From positions 1 through 64,000 of the forward strand of contig CAOKWH010000010.1 of the NCBI GenBank assembly GCA_948473085.1: a stretch of 64,000 nucleotides of DNA, given 5' to 3'. The position numbers were made by a program, and so were the translations under genes. This document shows, piece by piece, positions 16,819 to 25,320 of this stretch. The number at the start of each line of letters is the position of its first letter. Within the stretch, counting starts at the first letter, position 1. The notes under the pieces were generated by a model. It was not told the DNA's origin and ran no database searches. It worked only from the letters and a program-made list of their open reading frames with translations. This stretch comes from an uncultured Clostridia bacterium (GTDB lineage Bacteria; Bacillota; Clostridia; Oscillospirales; Ruminococcaceae).

Positions 16819-17613
16819 TTGGCACGATTTTGCACACTTTACAGCGGTTCCTCGGGGAACAGCACCTATATTGGCTGCGGCAGCGGCGGCATTTTGGTGG
16901 ATGCCGGGGTATCCTGCAAGGCGCTGCTTACCGGGCTGGCAGCCCGGGATATTCCGCCTGAGAGCATTCAGGGGCTGTTTATCACCCATGAACATATTGA
17001 CCATATCAAAGGGGTGCGGGTTTTGCTGAAAAAGCTAAATATCCCGCTGTTTGCCTCCCGGGAAACGCTGGAATTTCTGGCAGGCCGGGGGGAACTGCCT
17101 GCCGGTGCCCAGGTGCAGGAGGTGACAGCTTTGGCGCCGGTTTGCGTGGGGGAGATGCAGGTGACCCCTTTTGCCACCAGCCACGACTCCCTGTCCAGCT
17201 GCGGGTATCGGGTGCAGCTGCCGGATGGCCGGGTGGTGTCGGTGGCCACCGACCTGGGCCATGTCAGCCAGGAGGTGCACCAGGGCATAGCGGGCAGCGA
17301 CCTGGTGCTGCTGGAGGCCAACTATGACGAGGCCATGCTGCGCTGCGGGCCGTATCCCTACCATCTGAAGCGCCGCATTGGGGCGGATAACGGGCATCTC
17401 TCCAACGAGATGTGCGCCCAGGAGGCGGTGCGCCTGGTGGAGGAGGGCACCACGCGTTTGGTGCTGGGGCACTTGAGCAAGGAGAACAACCTGCCGCTGC
17501 TGGCAAGGGAAACGGTAATCAGCGGGCTGGCGCTGGCCGGTATGCGGGAAAATGGCGACTGCCTGGTGCAGGTGGCCCAGCGCAGCCAGCCCGGCGAGAT
17601 GATACTTTTTTAG
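16819..17613 (+). CDS. MBL-fold metallohydrolase, YycJ/WalJ type
   Basis: 264 residues, the usual YycJ length. It begins with the family signature Tyr-Ser-Gly-Ser-Ser-Gly-Asn-Ser, followed by the metal-binding Thr-His-Glu-His-Ile-Asp-His (about 59-65), and later has Ala-Thr-Asp-Leu-Gly-His and a His in Gly-His-Leu-Ser. Members are nuclease-like hydrolases linked in bacilli to the WalRK locus and DNA metabolism. ATGs at 16780 and 16798 are in frame, but TTG 16819 has GGAGG 8 nt upstream and matches the family start. rlmH follows 15 bp later, as in many Firmicutes. Confidence 0.88.
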   Translation: MARFCTLYSGSSGNSTYIGCGSGGILVDAGVSCKALLTGLAARDIPPESIQGLFITHEHIDHIKGVRVLLKKLNIPLFASRETLEFLAGRGELPAGAQVQEVTALAPVCVGEMQVTPFATSHDSLSSCGYRVQLPDGRVVSVATDLGHVSQEVHQGIAGSDLVLLEANYDEAMLRCGPYPYHLKRRIGADNGHLSNEMCAQEAVRLVEEGTTRLVLGHLSKENNLPLLARETVISGLALAGMRENGDCLVQVAQRSQPGEMILF

Positions 17614-17628
17614 AGAGGGGGAGGCCGT

Positions 17629-18111
17629 GTGCTGAATGTGACGGTTATTGCTGTGGGAAAGCTCAAGGAGCGCTACCTCACCGATGCCTGTGCCGAGTAT
17701 GAAAAGCGGCTGGGCGCCTATTGCCGGCTGAAAATTGTGGAGGTGGAGGAGTACCGCCTGCCCCAAAACCCCTCCCCGGCCCAGATTGCCGCTGGCCTGG
17801 AGGCAGAGGGGAGGGAGATTGCCGCCCGCATTCCGCCGGGCAGTTATATCATCCCCCTGTGTATCGAGGGCCGGCAGCTGCCCTCGGAGGAGTTTTCCCG
17901 GACATTGGAGCAGGCCGCAGTGAACGGCTATAGCTCGGTGGCGCTGCTGATAGGCGGCTCCTACGGCTTGTGGGAGCAGCTCAAAGAGCGGGGTAACCTG
18001 AAGCTCTCCATGTCCAAGATGACCTTCCCCCACCAGCTGGCCCGGGTGATGCTGCTGGAACAGCTCTATCGGGCCATGACCATCTCCCGGGGGCAGAAGT
18101 ACCACAAGTAG
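17629..18111 (+). CDS. rlmH: 23S rRNA (pseudouridine1915-N3)-methyltransferase RlmH
   Basis: 160 residues, SPOUT-class methyltransferase. The C-terminal knot has Leu-Leu-Ile-Gly-Gly-Ser-Tyr-Gly-Leu (about 105) and the family ending Leu-Glu-Gln-Leu-Tyr-Arg-Ala followed by a terminal Tyr-His-Lys. It methylates helix 69 of 23S rRNA in assembled ribosomes using SAM. The GTG start follows GGGGGAGG. It is cotranscribed with the MBL gene. Confidence 0.96.
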   Translation: MLNVTVIAVGKLKERYLTDACAEYEKRLGAYCRLKIVEVEEYRLPQNPSPAQIAAGLEAEGREIAARIPPGSYIIPLCIEGRQLPSEEFSRTLEQAAVNGYSSVALLIGGSYGLWEQLKERGNLKLSMSKMTFPHQLARVMLLEQLYRAMTISRGQKYHK

Positions 18112-18192
18112 AGTTTTTTTCCGGTTGTTTCCAACTTTTTTGGCCAAAGAATGAATTTTGCTGAAAAACCCGCACTGGCAGCGCCCCTGTCG

Positions 18193-18220
18193 TTGACAAG
18201 CGGCGGCAGTCTGTTATAAT
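18193..18220 (+). promoter_or_regulatory. Promoter of the CsoR/FrmR-like gene
   Basis: TTGACA (18193-18198), 16 bp, TATAAT (18215-18220), both perfect. Confidence 0.85.
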
Positions 18221-18260
18221 GGTTTTATCCCCTAAACCCATCACAACAGGAGGTAGAGCT

Positions 18261-18530
18261 ATGACAGAGAAGGAAAAGGCCGGGATTGTCCGGCGGCTGC
18301 ACCGGATTTCCGGGCAGATTGCGGGAATTGAAAAGATGGTTGGGGATGGTGCGCCGGAGGAGGAAATCCTCATCCAGATTAACGCTGTCAAGCAGGCGTC
18401 CCACCGGGTTGGACAGCTGCTGCTGCAATCCAGGGTGAACGAGTGTATCCACGCAGTTGCCGAGGGAAAAGCCGCCGACGAGGCCATGGAGGAGTACCAG
18501 AAGGCGATGGAATTTTATTCCCGGATGTAG
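18261..18530 (+). CDS. CsoR/FrmR (DUF156) family regulator, divergent
   Basis: 89 residues, all-helical. It opens with Arg-Leu-His-Arg-Ile-Ser-Gly-Gln-Ile-x-Gly-Ile, the DNA-binding/tetramer signature of the family. The first metal- or formaldehyde-sensing Cys (in the usual Cys-x-Asp-Val/Ile-Leu segment) is replaced by a Pro-Glu-Glu-Glu stretch. Only the later Cys (Asn-Glu-Cys-Ile-His) remains. It is therefore unlikely to sense copper in the classical way. It is monocistronic, and no efflux or detoxification gene is adjacent. AGGAGG precedes the ATG. Confidence 0.85.
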   Translation: MTEKEKAGIVRRLHRISGQIAGIEKMVGDGAPEEEILIQINAVKQASHRVGQLLLQSRVNECIHAVAEGKAADEAMEEYQKAMEFYSRM

Positions 18531-18586
18531 GGCGTCGTTACAGAAGAAAGCAAGCGGCCAGTAGGGCCGGGAAAACCCGCTGTAAA

Positions 18587-18631
18587 ATAAAAACCGAAGT
18601 GCCAATGGAGAGGGCAGTTCGGTTTTTATTT
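18587..18631. terminator. Terminator after the CsoR-like gene
   Basis: AAAAACCGAA and TTCGGTTTTT form a stem with T/A tracts on both flanks, so it may work for both strands. Confidence 0.8.
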
Positions 18632-18781
18632 TGTCCTGATTTTCTAAATGGCGAAGCTAAAAGGCACTCAGGTGATATGCGCCCTTTGTATACCCTCGCA
18701 GATAAGCAGCATTGTTCGCCCAAATATCCAAGACCGACTGCCCTTGTGTGGGTGGATAACGGCCGGGTCAGCTAAAAGGTG

Positions 18782-19068
18782 CTAAAATATGGTTTCCAAT
18801 TGAATTTGGGGCAGAACCCCGAACAGGGCTGCATCGCCCGACAATGCTGCTTTTTCAATCAGTTCTTCTATACTGTCAAAGCTCTGTTCTTCTGGGCCTT
18901 GGTTGCACCATAGGGATACTCTTTTTTGGGGGATTGCTGCGGGATAAAAAGTAGCTTCTCCCCTTCAAACAGAAATTCTATTTCCCGCCCCTGTTCGATT
19001 AAATAAATCAAAGCTGCCAACGACTTTGTCTGCTCAAATTCTTCGACTATGCAATCATGTAGGTACAT
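18782..19068 (-). pseudogene. Frameshifted small protein, Arg-Glu-Ile-Glu-Phe family
   Basis: ATG 19068 with an AAGGAG site begins a protein of the kind with a Gly-Arg-Glu-Ile-Glu-Phe core. That frame stops at 18868. Near a C5A6 homopolymer (18924-18934 as T6G5 on the + strand) a shift into another frame gives a Leu-Trp-Cys-Asn-Gln-Gly-Pro-Glu-Glu stretch, then Ser-Phe-Asp-Ser-Ile-Glu-Glu-Leu, and a natural stop at 18782. The second half matches what the family normally has after the core. Either a one-base indel has broken the gene or the read is wrong at the homopolymer. Confidence 0.6.
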
Positions 19069-19228
19069 GGTTTGCTCCTTATGGCCCGCAATATTCCTCT
19101 CAAAAGCTGATGCCAACTTAAATCAGCGCAAGGGGGAAATAGGGCTTTTATTTTGTGTAAAAACAGGTTGTTCCAGCAAAGGGGAAGTGATAGAACAGGT
19201 GCAGATTTTAAGCAAGGGGGAATTTACT

Positions 19229-19769
19229 TTGCCTATAACAAAGCCAAAACTGAGCACCAACTTGGATACAAACTTTATCAAGCTAATTGCTATCCTATCC
19301 ATGACCACCGACCATGTAGGGGCGGTGTTTTTCCCGCAATACCCGGTGGCCGGATGGCCTTCCCGCTGTTCTGCTATTGCCTGACCGTGGGGATGCTCTA
19401 CACACACGATATAAAGCGGTACCTGGCCCGGCTGGGGCTGTTTGCCCTAATTTCCCAGCCGTTTTGGATTCTGGCCTTTAACTACTGGGATTTTTGGGGC
19501 AACCTTACCAATTTGAACATCTACTTCACCCTGTTCATGTCGTTGCTCAGCGTCTGGGCTTTAAGGAGAAAAAGTGGCTGCTGTTTGCGGGCGGCGTGCT
19601 GCTTCTGTCCTTTATTAACTTCGACTATTCCATCTCCGGCGTTATTTTAATGCTGATATTCTACCTCTGCCGCCACCGCCCGGCCCCGGGGGGGCGCTGT
19701 ATACCCTCTCCTACTTGCCGGCCCTGGCCGGGGGCAGCTTGGAGGATCCGCTGGCCTTTACACTCGGCC
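19229..19769 (+). pseudogene. TraX family protein, multiply frameshifted
   Basis: The pieces of a TraX-type membrane protein lie in order in three frames. From TTG 19229 (after AAGGGGGAA) one reads Ile-Lys-Leu-Ile-Ala-Ile-Leu-Ser-Met-Thr-Thr-Asp-His-Val-Gly-Ala. A shift near 19340 gives Met-Ala-Phe-Pro-Leu-Phe-Cys-Tyr and hydrophobic segments. A shift near 19560 gives Phe-Ile-Asn-Phe-Asp-Tyr-Ser-Ile-Ser-Gly-Val. A shift at the G7 run near 19688 gives a last Ala-Leu-Tyr-Thr-Leu-Ser-Tyr. TraX acetylates pilin in F plasmids, and chromosomal homologues in Firmicutes have unclear roles. This copy is dead unless the indels are sequencing errors. Confidence 0.75.
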
Positions 19770-19964
19770 CGGTCTGCGCCGGGGTCGCCAAAATAGGCTG
19801 TGGGGCGCCGCTCCAGCAGTTCCAGCAGCGGCCGGATAACCTAATGCCGGTAGCCTGCGTCCCGAATGGCGTTTCCATCACGGACAAATCCACCCCGTCC
19901 TCCTGGTCGATGGAAACCTCGATGGCAGCAATTTCCGTTCCATCTCTGTATTCCTTTCGCGGGC

Positions 19965-21491
19965 TTATTTGTGCCAATATTTCCGGTCCAGCGAGCGATA
20001 TTGGATGGCCTCGGTGATGTGGGGGGCATCAATCTGCTGGCTGCCGGCCAGGTCGGCAATGGTCCGGGCAATTTTTAAGATGCGGTCGTAGGCACGGCCG
20101 GACAGGTTCATCCGCTGAAAGGCCAGCTCCAAAATGCGGTTGGCAGCAGGGGTGAGGGGGCACAGCTCGGCCAGGGCAGCCGGAGGGATACGGGCGTTGC
20201 AGGCCATGCCGTAGGGGGCCAGCCGGCGCTGCTGTATGGCCCGGGCGGCGGCCACCCGCTCCCGGATAGCGGCGGAACGCTCCTCTTGCCGGGTGGAGGT
20301 CAAATCATCATACTGCACCGGGGCCACCTCCACCTGAATGTCCAGCCGGTCCAGAAGCGGGCCGCTTACCCGCCCCAGGTACCGGTTTACGGCGGTGGGG
20401 GTGCAGGTGCATTCCCGCTCCGGATGGCCGTAGTAGCCGCAGGGGCAGGGGTTCATGGCGGCCACCACCATGAAGCGGCTGGGATAGGTCACCGAGCCGC
20501 CTGCCCGGGAGATGGTTACCAGGTCGTTTTCCATGGGCTGGCGCAGCACCTCCATGGCAGTCCGGGCAAATTCGGGCAGCTCGTCCAGGAACAGGACGCC
20601 GTTGTGGGCAAGGCTGATTTCCCCCGGCCGGGGGTTGGGCCCGCCGCCGGAAAGCCCGGCTGCCGAAACGGTGTGGTGGGGCGCCCGAAACGGCCGCTTG
20701 CTCAGCAGCGAAACCCCTTGGGGCAGCAGCCCGGCAATGGAGTGGATTTTGGTGGTTTCAATGGCCTCTTCAAACGAGAGGCCGGGCAGGATGGAGGGCA
20801 GGCGTTTGGCAATCATGCTCTTGCCCGACCCGGGGGAGCCCAGCAGCAGGATGTTGTGGCCGCCGGCAGCCGCCACCTCCACCGCCCGCTTGGCCAGGAA
20901 CTGGCCCCGGACATCGGAAAAGTCCAGATAATCCGGCTCGGATTCGGGCCGGGAGGGGAGCTGCCGGGCCAGGGGCAGGGCCTGTTCTCCCCGCAGGTGG
21001 GCCAGCACCTCCGGCACGCTCTGGGCGGCGTATACCTGAATATCGGGGAATACTGCCCCCTCGGCAGCATTTTCCATGGGGACGATGACAGAGGAAAACC
21101 CCTGGCTCCGGGCCTGGGATACCATCGAGAGCACCCCTTTAACCGGGCGCACCTTGCCATCCAGCGACAGTTCCCCAATCATGCCTACCTGCTCCGGAAC
21201 CGGTTCCAGCAGCCCGATGGAACAGAGAATGCCGATGAGAATGGGCAGGTCATAGTAGGCGCCAGTCTTTTTGGTGTTGGCCGGGGCCAGGTTTACCACC
21301 ACCCGGCTGTCCGGGAAGTCGATGCCGCAGTTTTTCAGGGCGGAGCGCACCCGGTCCTTGGACTCCTTTACGGCGGCGTCGGGCAGCCCTACAATTTCAA
21401 AGCAGGGAAATGCCCGGCTCACATCCACCTCCACTGCCACGGGATAGCAGGAGATGCCCACCAGGCCAAAACTGTTGATGGAAGAAAACAT
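19965..21491 (-). CDS. comM: YifB/ComM family Mg-chelatase-like AAA ATPase
   Basis: 508 residues. It has an N-terminal Lon-protease-like fold (about 1-165), Walker A Gly-Ser-Pro-Gly-Ser-Gly-Lys-Ser (about 215), and Walker B with Val-Leu-Phe-Leu-Asp-Glu-Leu-Pro-Glu. A four-Cys segment (Cys-Pro-Cys-Gly then Cys-Thr-Cys) follows, with a C-terminal Mg-chelatase domain. ComM is a hexameric helicase that promotes branch migration during natural transformation. The start at ATG 21491 follows CCGGAGGGGG. The TATAAT -10 lies about 30 bp upstream. Confidence 0.95.
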   Translation of the reverse strand: MFSSINSFGLVGISCYPVAVEVDVSRAFPCFEIVGLPDAAVKESKDRVRSALKNCGIDFPDSRVVVNLAPANTKKTGAYYDLPILIGILCSIGLLEPVPEQVGMIGELSLDGKVRPVKGVLSMVSQARSQGFSSVIVPMENAAEGAVFPDIQVYAAQSVPEVLAHLRGEQALPLARQLPSRPESEPDYLDFSDVRGQFLAKRAVEVAAAGGHNILLLGSPGSGKSMIAKRLPSILPGLSFEEAIETTKIHSIAGLLPQGVSLLSKRPFRAPHHTVSAAGLSGGGPNPRPGEISLAHNGVLFLDELPEFARTAMEVLRQPMENDLVTISRAGGSVTYPSRFMVVAAMNPCPCGYYGHPERECTCTPTAVNRYLGRVSGPLLDRLDIQVEVAPVQYDDLTSTRQEERSAAIRERVAAARAIQQRRLAPYGMACNARIPPAALAELCPLTPAANRILELAFQRMNLSGRAYDRILKIARTIADLAGSQQIDAPHITEAIQYRSLDRKYWHK

Positions 21492-21635
21492 GCAAAAATC
21501 CCCCTCCGGTGTACTTTAACCTCTATTATACTGTATTTTGCAGGTGTTTAAAAGGGTGTACCGGGCATAAAAATTGGCTGCAAAGACATGGCAGGGAGGG
21601 TTTGAACGCCCTTAAAAGCGAAAAGGAAGGGGAGA

Positions 21636-21962
21636 ATGATGATAACGAAAGACCCGTTTGGCAGGTATGGCGATGCTTTTAACTGGCATATACTGCCGCC
21701 GGATAACCAAACATTTACAGAGGAATTAAAGCGGGAGCTGGGCGAGAACCACCCTCTTTCCAAAAAGCAGCTGCGGGCCGTTGCCAAGTGTGATTCCAAC
21801 GATGATGTCCTGTATCGCTCCAACCGGCAAAAGAACGGGCGGGAGGTGTACTATATCGTCCATTTAACCTGGCAGGCAGGCCCTCCAAGATACCAGGAGT
21901 TCATCGGTATTGAAGCAGCCTGGGAGTATATCGAGTATTTGTATCTAACAGAATATCTGTAG
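21636..21962 (+). CDS. Hypothetical protein
   Basis: 108 residues, soluble, no recognised domain. It has an aromatic-rich C-terminus (Tyr-Ile-Val-His-Leu-Thr-Trp-Gln and Ala-Ala-Trp-Glu-Tyr-Ile-Glu-Tyr-Leu-Tyr). AAGGAAGGGGAG gives a strong start. Its style resembles the small immunity-like proteins elsewhere in the window, but I cannot assign it. Confidence 0.6.
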   Translation: MMITKDPFGRYGDAFNWHILPPDNQTFTEELKRELGENHPLSKKQLRAVAKCDSNDDVLYRSNRQKNGREVYYIVHLTWQAGPPRYQEFIGIEAAWEYIEYLYLTEYL

Positions 21963-22045
21963 CCGTTCTGTCCAGGCAGGGGAAGGCGGCGCAAAGCAAA
22001 AAGGGCTGGCAGGCTTCAACCCGGGCGCCGCGCCAAAAGTTTGGA

Positions 22046-22075
22046 TTGACATGTCTCCCGCCGGGGCATTATGAT
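22046..22075 (+). promoter_or_regulatory. Promoter of the phosphohexomutase gene
   Basis: TTGACA (22046-22051), 18 bp, TATGAT (22070-22075). Confidence 0.75.
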
Positions 22076-22107
22076 AGTAGCAGTACAACGAGAGGAAAGT
22101 GAACAGA

Positions 22108-23790
22108 ATGGAATTGGACAGACGATGGCTGGACCCCGCCCTGGCAGGGGCGGAACTGGCGGCAGAAACCGCCCGGCTGGCAGAGGATGCAGCACTGCTC
22201 CGGGAGTGCTTTGGGACGGAACTGGCGTTTGGCACAGCCGGGCTGCGGGGTATTATGGGGGCGGGCACCGCCCGGATGAACCATATCACAGTGGGCAAGG
22301 CCACCCAGGGCCTGGCAGCCTGCCTGTTGGAGGACAATCCCACGCCCAAAGTGGCCATTGCCTACGATAGCCGCCGCCACTCCGCCGACTTTGCCCGGGA
22401 GGCCGCGGCCATTTTAGCGGAAAACGGCATCCAGGTATATCTATATTCCGAGCTGATGCCCACCCCGGCCCTCTCCTATGCCGTGCGGGAGCTGGGCTGC
22501 GATGGCGGCATTATGATAACCGCCAGCCACAACCCGCCAGAGTACAACGGGTACAAGGTTTATGACAGAACCGGCGGCCAGATTATAACCGAATTTGCCG
22601 CCCGGGTCAGCCGGGCCATTGCCGCTGTGGACCCCTTTGCCGGGGTGCGCCGGGGGGACTATTCCCAGCTGTTAAAGGCGGGGAAGATTTGCATTATCCC
22701 CCAGGAGTTTGCGGATCGCTATATTGCCGCCGTGCGGGGGCAGATGCTCAATAAACAGGCGTTTGTGGACAGCACCCTCAAGGTGGCCTACTCCCCGCTG
22801 AACGGGGCCGGGCATAAGAGTGTCATCGCGGCGCTGTATCAGTCCGGCCTGGAGGAGATTTATGTGGTGGCCGACCAGTCCCGGCCGGATGGGGATTTTC
22901 CCACCTGCCCTTCCCCCAACCCGGAAAACCGGGAGACCATGCAGATGGTGGTGGAGCTGGCCCGCTATATCGGGGCGGATATTGCCTTTGCCACCGACCC
23001 GGACAGCGACCGTATTGGCGTGGCGGCGCTGGATAACGGGGAATACCGCCTGTTTACCGGCAATGAACTGGGGGTGCTGCTGCTGGACTATATCTGCCGT
23101 ACCCACCTGGAAAGGGGGACATTACCTCAGCGGCCGGTGGCAGTAAAAAGTATTGTTTCCACCCCGCTGGCCCGCCGGGTGGCGGACAAATACGGGGTGA
23201 AGATGGTGGACACCCTCACCGGCTTCAAATACATTGGGGATGTGATGAACCGCCTGGTGGACGCCGGGGATGGGGAGCGTTTCCTTTTGGGCTTCGAGGA
23301 GAGCTGCGGCTATCTCACCGGGCTGCATGTCCGGGATAAGGATGCTGTCAACGCCGCTTTGCTGGTGTGTGAGATGGCTGCTGTATACAAAAAACAGGGC
23401 AGAACCCTCTGCCAGGCGCTGGATGGCATCTATGCCGAATTTGGCAGCTACCTCACCCGGGCGGACAGCTTTGCTTTCCAGGGCGCCGGGGCAATGGAAC
23501 AGATGGCCGGTGTGATGCAGCGCCTTCGGCAGTCTGGGCTTACCCGGATAGCGGGCAGCGAGGTGCTCTCTTTGACCGATTACCGGGATAGCGGCGCCAC
23601 CGGCCTGCCGGCTGCGGATGTGCTCTCCTACACACTAAAGGATGGCTGCAATGTAACAGTGCGCCCCTCCGGCACCGAGCCGAAATTGAAGATTTACTTT
23701 ACAGTCTGTGCCGATAGCCCGGAGCAGTGCCGGGAGCGGTATGCCCAGCTGCGTGCGGCTGCTATGGAGCTGGCCGGCCTGAAGGCGTAA
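22108..23790 (+). CDS. Phosphoglucomutase/phosphomannomutase family enzyme
   Basis: About 560 residues, the alpha-D-phosphohexomutase fold of the long (PgcA-like) type. It has the phosphoserine loop Thr-Ala-Ser-His-Asn-Pro (about 144), the metal loop Asp-Pro-Asp-Ser-Asp-Arg (about 297), the sugar loop Gly-Phe-Glu-Glu-Ser (about 395) and the phosphate loop Arg-Pro-Ser-Gly-Thr-Glu-Pro-Lys near the C-terminus. It interconverts hexose 1- and 6-phosphates for glycogen and envelope sugars. ATG 22108 was preferred over GTG 22099, which is too close to GAGGAAA. Confidence 0.93.
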   Translation: MELDRRWLDPALAGAELAAETARLAEDAALLRECFGTELAFGTAGLRGIMGAGTARMNHITVGKATQGLAACLLEDNPTPKVAIAYDSRRHSADFAREAAAILAENGIQVYLYSELMPTPALSYAVRELGCDGGIMITASHNPPEYNGYKVYDRTGGQIITEFAARVSRAIAAVDPFAGVRRGDYSQLLKAGKICIIPQEFADRYIAAVRGQMLNKQAFVDSTLKVAYSPLNGAGHKSVIAALYQSGLEEIYVVADQSRPDGDFPTCPSPNPENRETMQMVVELARYIGADIAFATDPDSDRIGVAALDNGEYRLFTGNELGVLLLDYICRTHLERGTLPQRPVAVKSIVSTPLARRVADKYGVKMVDTLTGFKYIGDVMNRLVDAGDGERFLLGFEESCGYLTGLHVRDKDAVNAALLVCEMAAVYKKQGRTLCQALDGIYAEFGSYLTRADSFAFQGAGAMEQMAGVMQRLRQSGLTRIAGSEVLSLTDYRDSGATGLPAADVLSYTLKDGCNVTVRPSGTEPKLKIYFTVCADSPEQCRERYAQLRAAAMELAGLKA

Positions 23791-23796
23791 GAAACA

Positions 23797-23828
23797 GGGG
23801 AAGGGAGGATTTGGCCCTTCCCCTTTTT
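23797..23828 (+). terminator. Terminator after the phosphohexomutase gene
   Basis: GGGGAAGGG pairs with CCCTTCCCC, followed by T5. Confidence 0.9.
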
Positions 23829-23923
23829 GTGTGTCCTATCCTTAGGGAGTTTATAAAAAGGATGGGTTTTCTATTGATGTTTTGGCATTGCTGCCTTTCC
23901 TTTTCATGCTGTCCACTTTTCCT

Positions 23924-23952
23924 TTGACAAGCCCCCTTTTTCGCCTTATACT
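23924..23952 (+). promoter_or_regulatory. Promoter of the GCAxxG gene
   Basis: TTGACA (23924-23929), 17 bp, TATACT (23947-23952). Confidence 0.85.
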
Positions 23953-24011
23953 GAATACAGCACCCCGCTGGCGGTGGACTGATTTTTCAGATTAAAAAGG
24001 AGTATTGCACC

Positions 24012-24449
24012 ATGCACCAGACATTGAATGAAAAAATCCCCTATTTCAGCGACGATGGCCTCTCCTGTGCCGAAAGCTCGCTGCGTTACCTGATTGAACA
24101 CGGCTATGCCGACCTGCCTCTGGAAACCGTGCGCGTTATGACCGGCCTGCACGGCAATATGGGTCGCTGTGCCAACTGCGGCGCTGTCAATGGCTGTGTA
24201 GTGGCCATTGGGGCCAACTTTGGCCGGGAGGCCATTGGCCAGGACTGCACCCTGCTGTACGAGTCGGTGGAGCGCTTTATGCAGGAGTTTGAGCAGAAGT
24301 TTGGCACAGTCAAGTGTGATGAACTCATGGAGGGCAAGGACCCTGCCCTGATGGAGCAGCAGTACAAGTGCGCCGATATTGTCAGTGCGGCAGTGGATAT
24401 GGCCGCCCGGATTATTGAGGAAGGCCGGGCTAAGCAGGCTGCCCGGTAA
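24012..24449 (+). CDS. C_GCAxxG_C_C family redox-type protein
   Basis: 145 residues. It has the family's spaced cysteines: Leu-Ser-Cys-Ala-Glu-Ser near residue 19, then Gly-Arg-Cys-Ala-Asn-Cys-Gly-Ala-Val-Asn-Gly-Cys (about 52-62), and later single Cys residues. Members are small proteins presumed to bind metal or do thiol redox chemistry in anaerobes. No biochemical role is established. AAGGAG lies 9 nt before the ATG. A HAD phosphatase follows 20 bp later, so they form a two-gene operon. Confidence 0.85.
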   Translation: MHQTLNEKIPYFSDDGLSCAESSLRYLIEHGYADLPLETVRVMTGLHGNMGRCANCGAVNGCVVAIGANFGREAIGQDCTLLYESVERFMQEFEQKFGTVKCDELMEGKDPALMEQQYKCADIVSAAVDMAARIIEEGRAKQAAR

Positions 24450-24469
24450 GAGATAAAAGGAGGCATTTT

Positions 24470-25243
24470 ATGGACCTGCTGCGAGCAAAAGAGGGCTTTA
24501 TCTGCGATATGGATGGTGTTATCTATCATGGCAACCGGATTCTGCCCGGCGTGAAGGAGTTTGTAAACTGGCTGTATGAGCGGGAGAAAAAATTCCTGTT
24601 TTTAACCAACAACAGCGGCAAAACCCCGCGGGAGCTGCACGAAAAGCTGCTACGGATGGGCCTGCAGGTGGATGAGCAGCACTTTTACACCAGTGCCCTG
24701 GCCACGGCGGATTTTATTGCCACCCAGCTGCCCCATGCCCATGTGTTTGCCATCGGGGAACCCGGCCTGTACAACGCCCTGTATGAAAAGGGCCTGACCC
24801 TGACCGACACCGCCCCGGACTATGTGGTAATTGGGGAATCCACCAATTACAACTATGACAGCATCTGCCGGGCGGTACACCATGTGCAGAACGGCGCCAA
24901 GCTGATTGGCACCAACCCCGACCTGACCGGCCCCACCGAGGAGGGCATTGTCCCCGCCTGCCGCGCACTGGTGAAGCCGGTGGAGATGGTAACCGGCAAG
25001 GAGGCTTACTATATCGGGAAGCCCAACCCGCTGATGATGCGCACCGGCCTGAAAATGCTGGGGGTACACTCCCAGGAGGCCGCCATTATTGGCGACCGGA
25101 TGGATACAGACATTGTGGCCGGCATCGAAAGCGGCCTGGATACGGTGCTGGTGCTCTCCGGTGTTTCGGATATGGGCACAGTGGAGCAGTTCCCCTACCG
25201 TCCCCGGCTGATTCTTCCCGGCGTGGGGGAAATCCCCGGCTGA
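24470..25243 (+). CDS. HAD-IIA family phosphatase, NagD type
   Basis: 257 residues. Motif I is Asp-Met-Asp-Gly-Val (about 14-18), motif II Leu-Thr-Asn-Asn-Ser, motif III the Lys in Gly-Lys-Pro-Asn-Pro, and motif IV Gly-Asp-Arg-Met-Asp-Thr-Asp. The C2 cap follows the NagD pattern. These enzymes hydrolyse small phosphorylated metabolites such as UMP or sugar phosphates, and the substrate here is unknown. AAAGGAGG precedes the ATG. Confidence 0.9.
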   Translation: MDLLRAKEGFICDMDGVIYHGNRILPGVKEFVNWLYEREKKFLFLTNNSGKTPRELHEKLLRMGLQVDEQHFYTSALATADFIATQLPHAHVFAIGEPGLYNALYEKGLTLTDTAPDYVVIGESTNYNYDSICRAVHHVQNGAKLIGTNPDLTGPTEEGIVPACRALVKPVEMVTGKEAYYIGKPNPLMMRTGLKMLGVHSQEAAIIGDRMDTDIVAGIESGLDTVLVLSGVSDMGTVEQFPYRPRLILPGVGEIPG

Positions 25244-25260
25244 CCGGGCGGATAGAATAT

Positions 25261-25297
25261 AAAAAGCCGATACCCTGCAAATGGGCATCGGCTTTTT
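25261..25297. terminator. Bidirectional terminator
   Basis: AAAAAGCCGAT and ATCGGCTTTTT form a stem between the convergent HAD and flavodoxin genes. Confidence 0.9.
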
Positions 25298-25320
25298 GAT
25301 TGATGGGCAGCTGATGGGAT

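Noticed and set aside
19711..19977. Minus-strand open frame after comM
   Set aside because: It overlaps the comM 3' end and the decayed TraX tail. Protein-like pieces occur in two frames with an in-frame stop, so no gene could be supported. It may be a further remnant.
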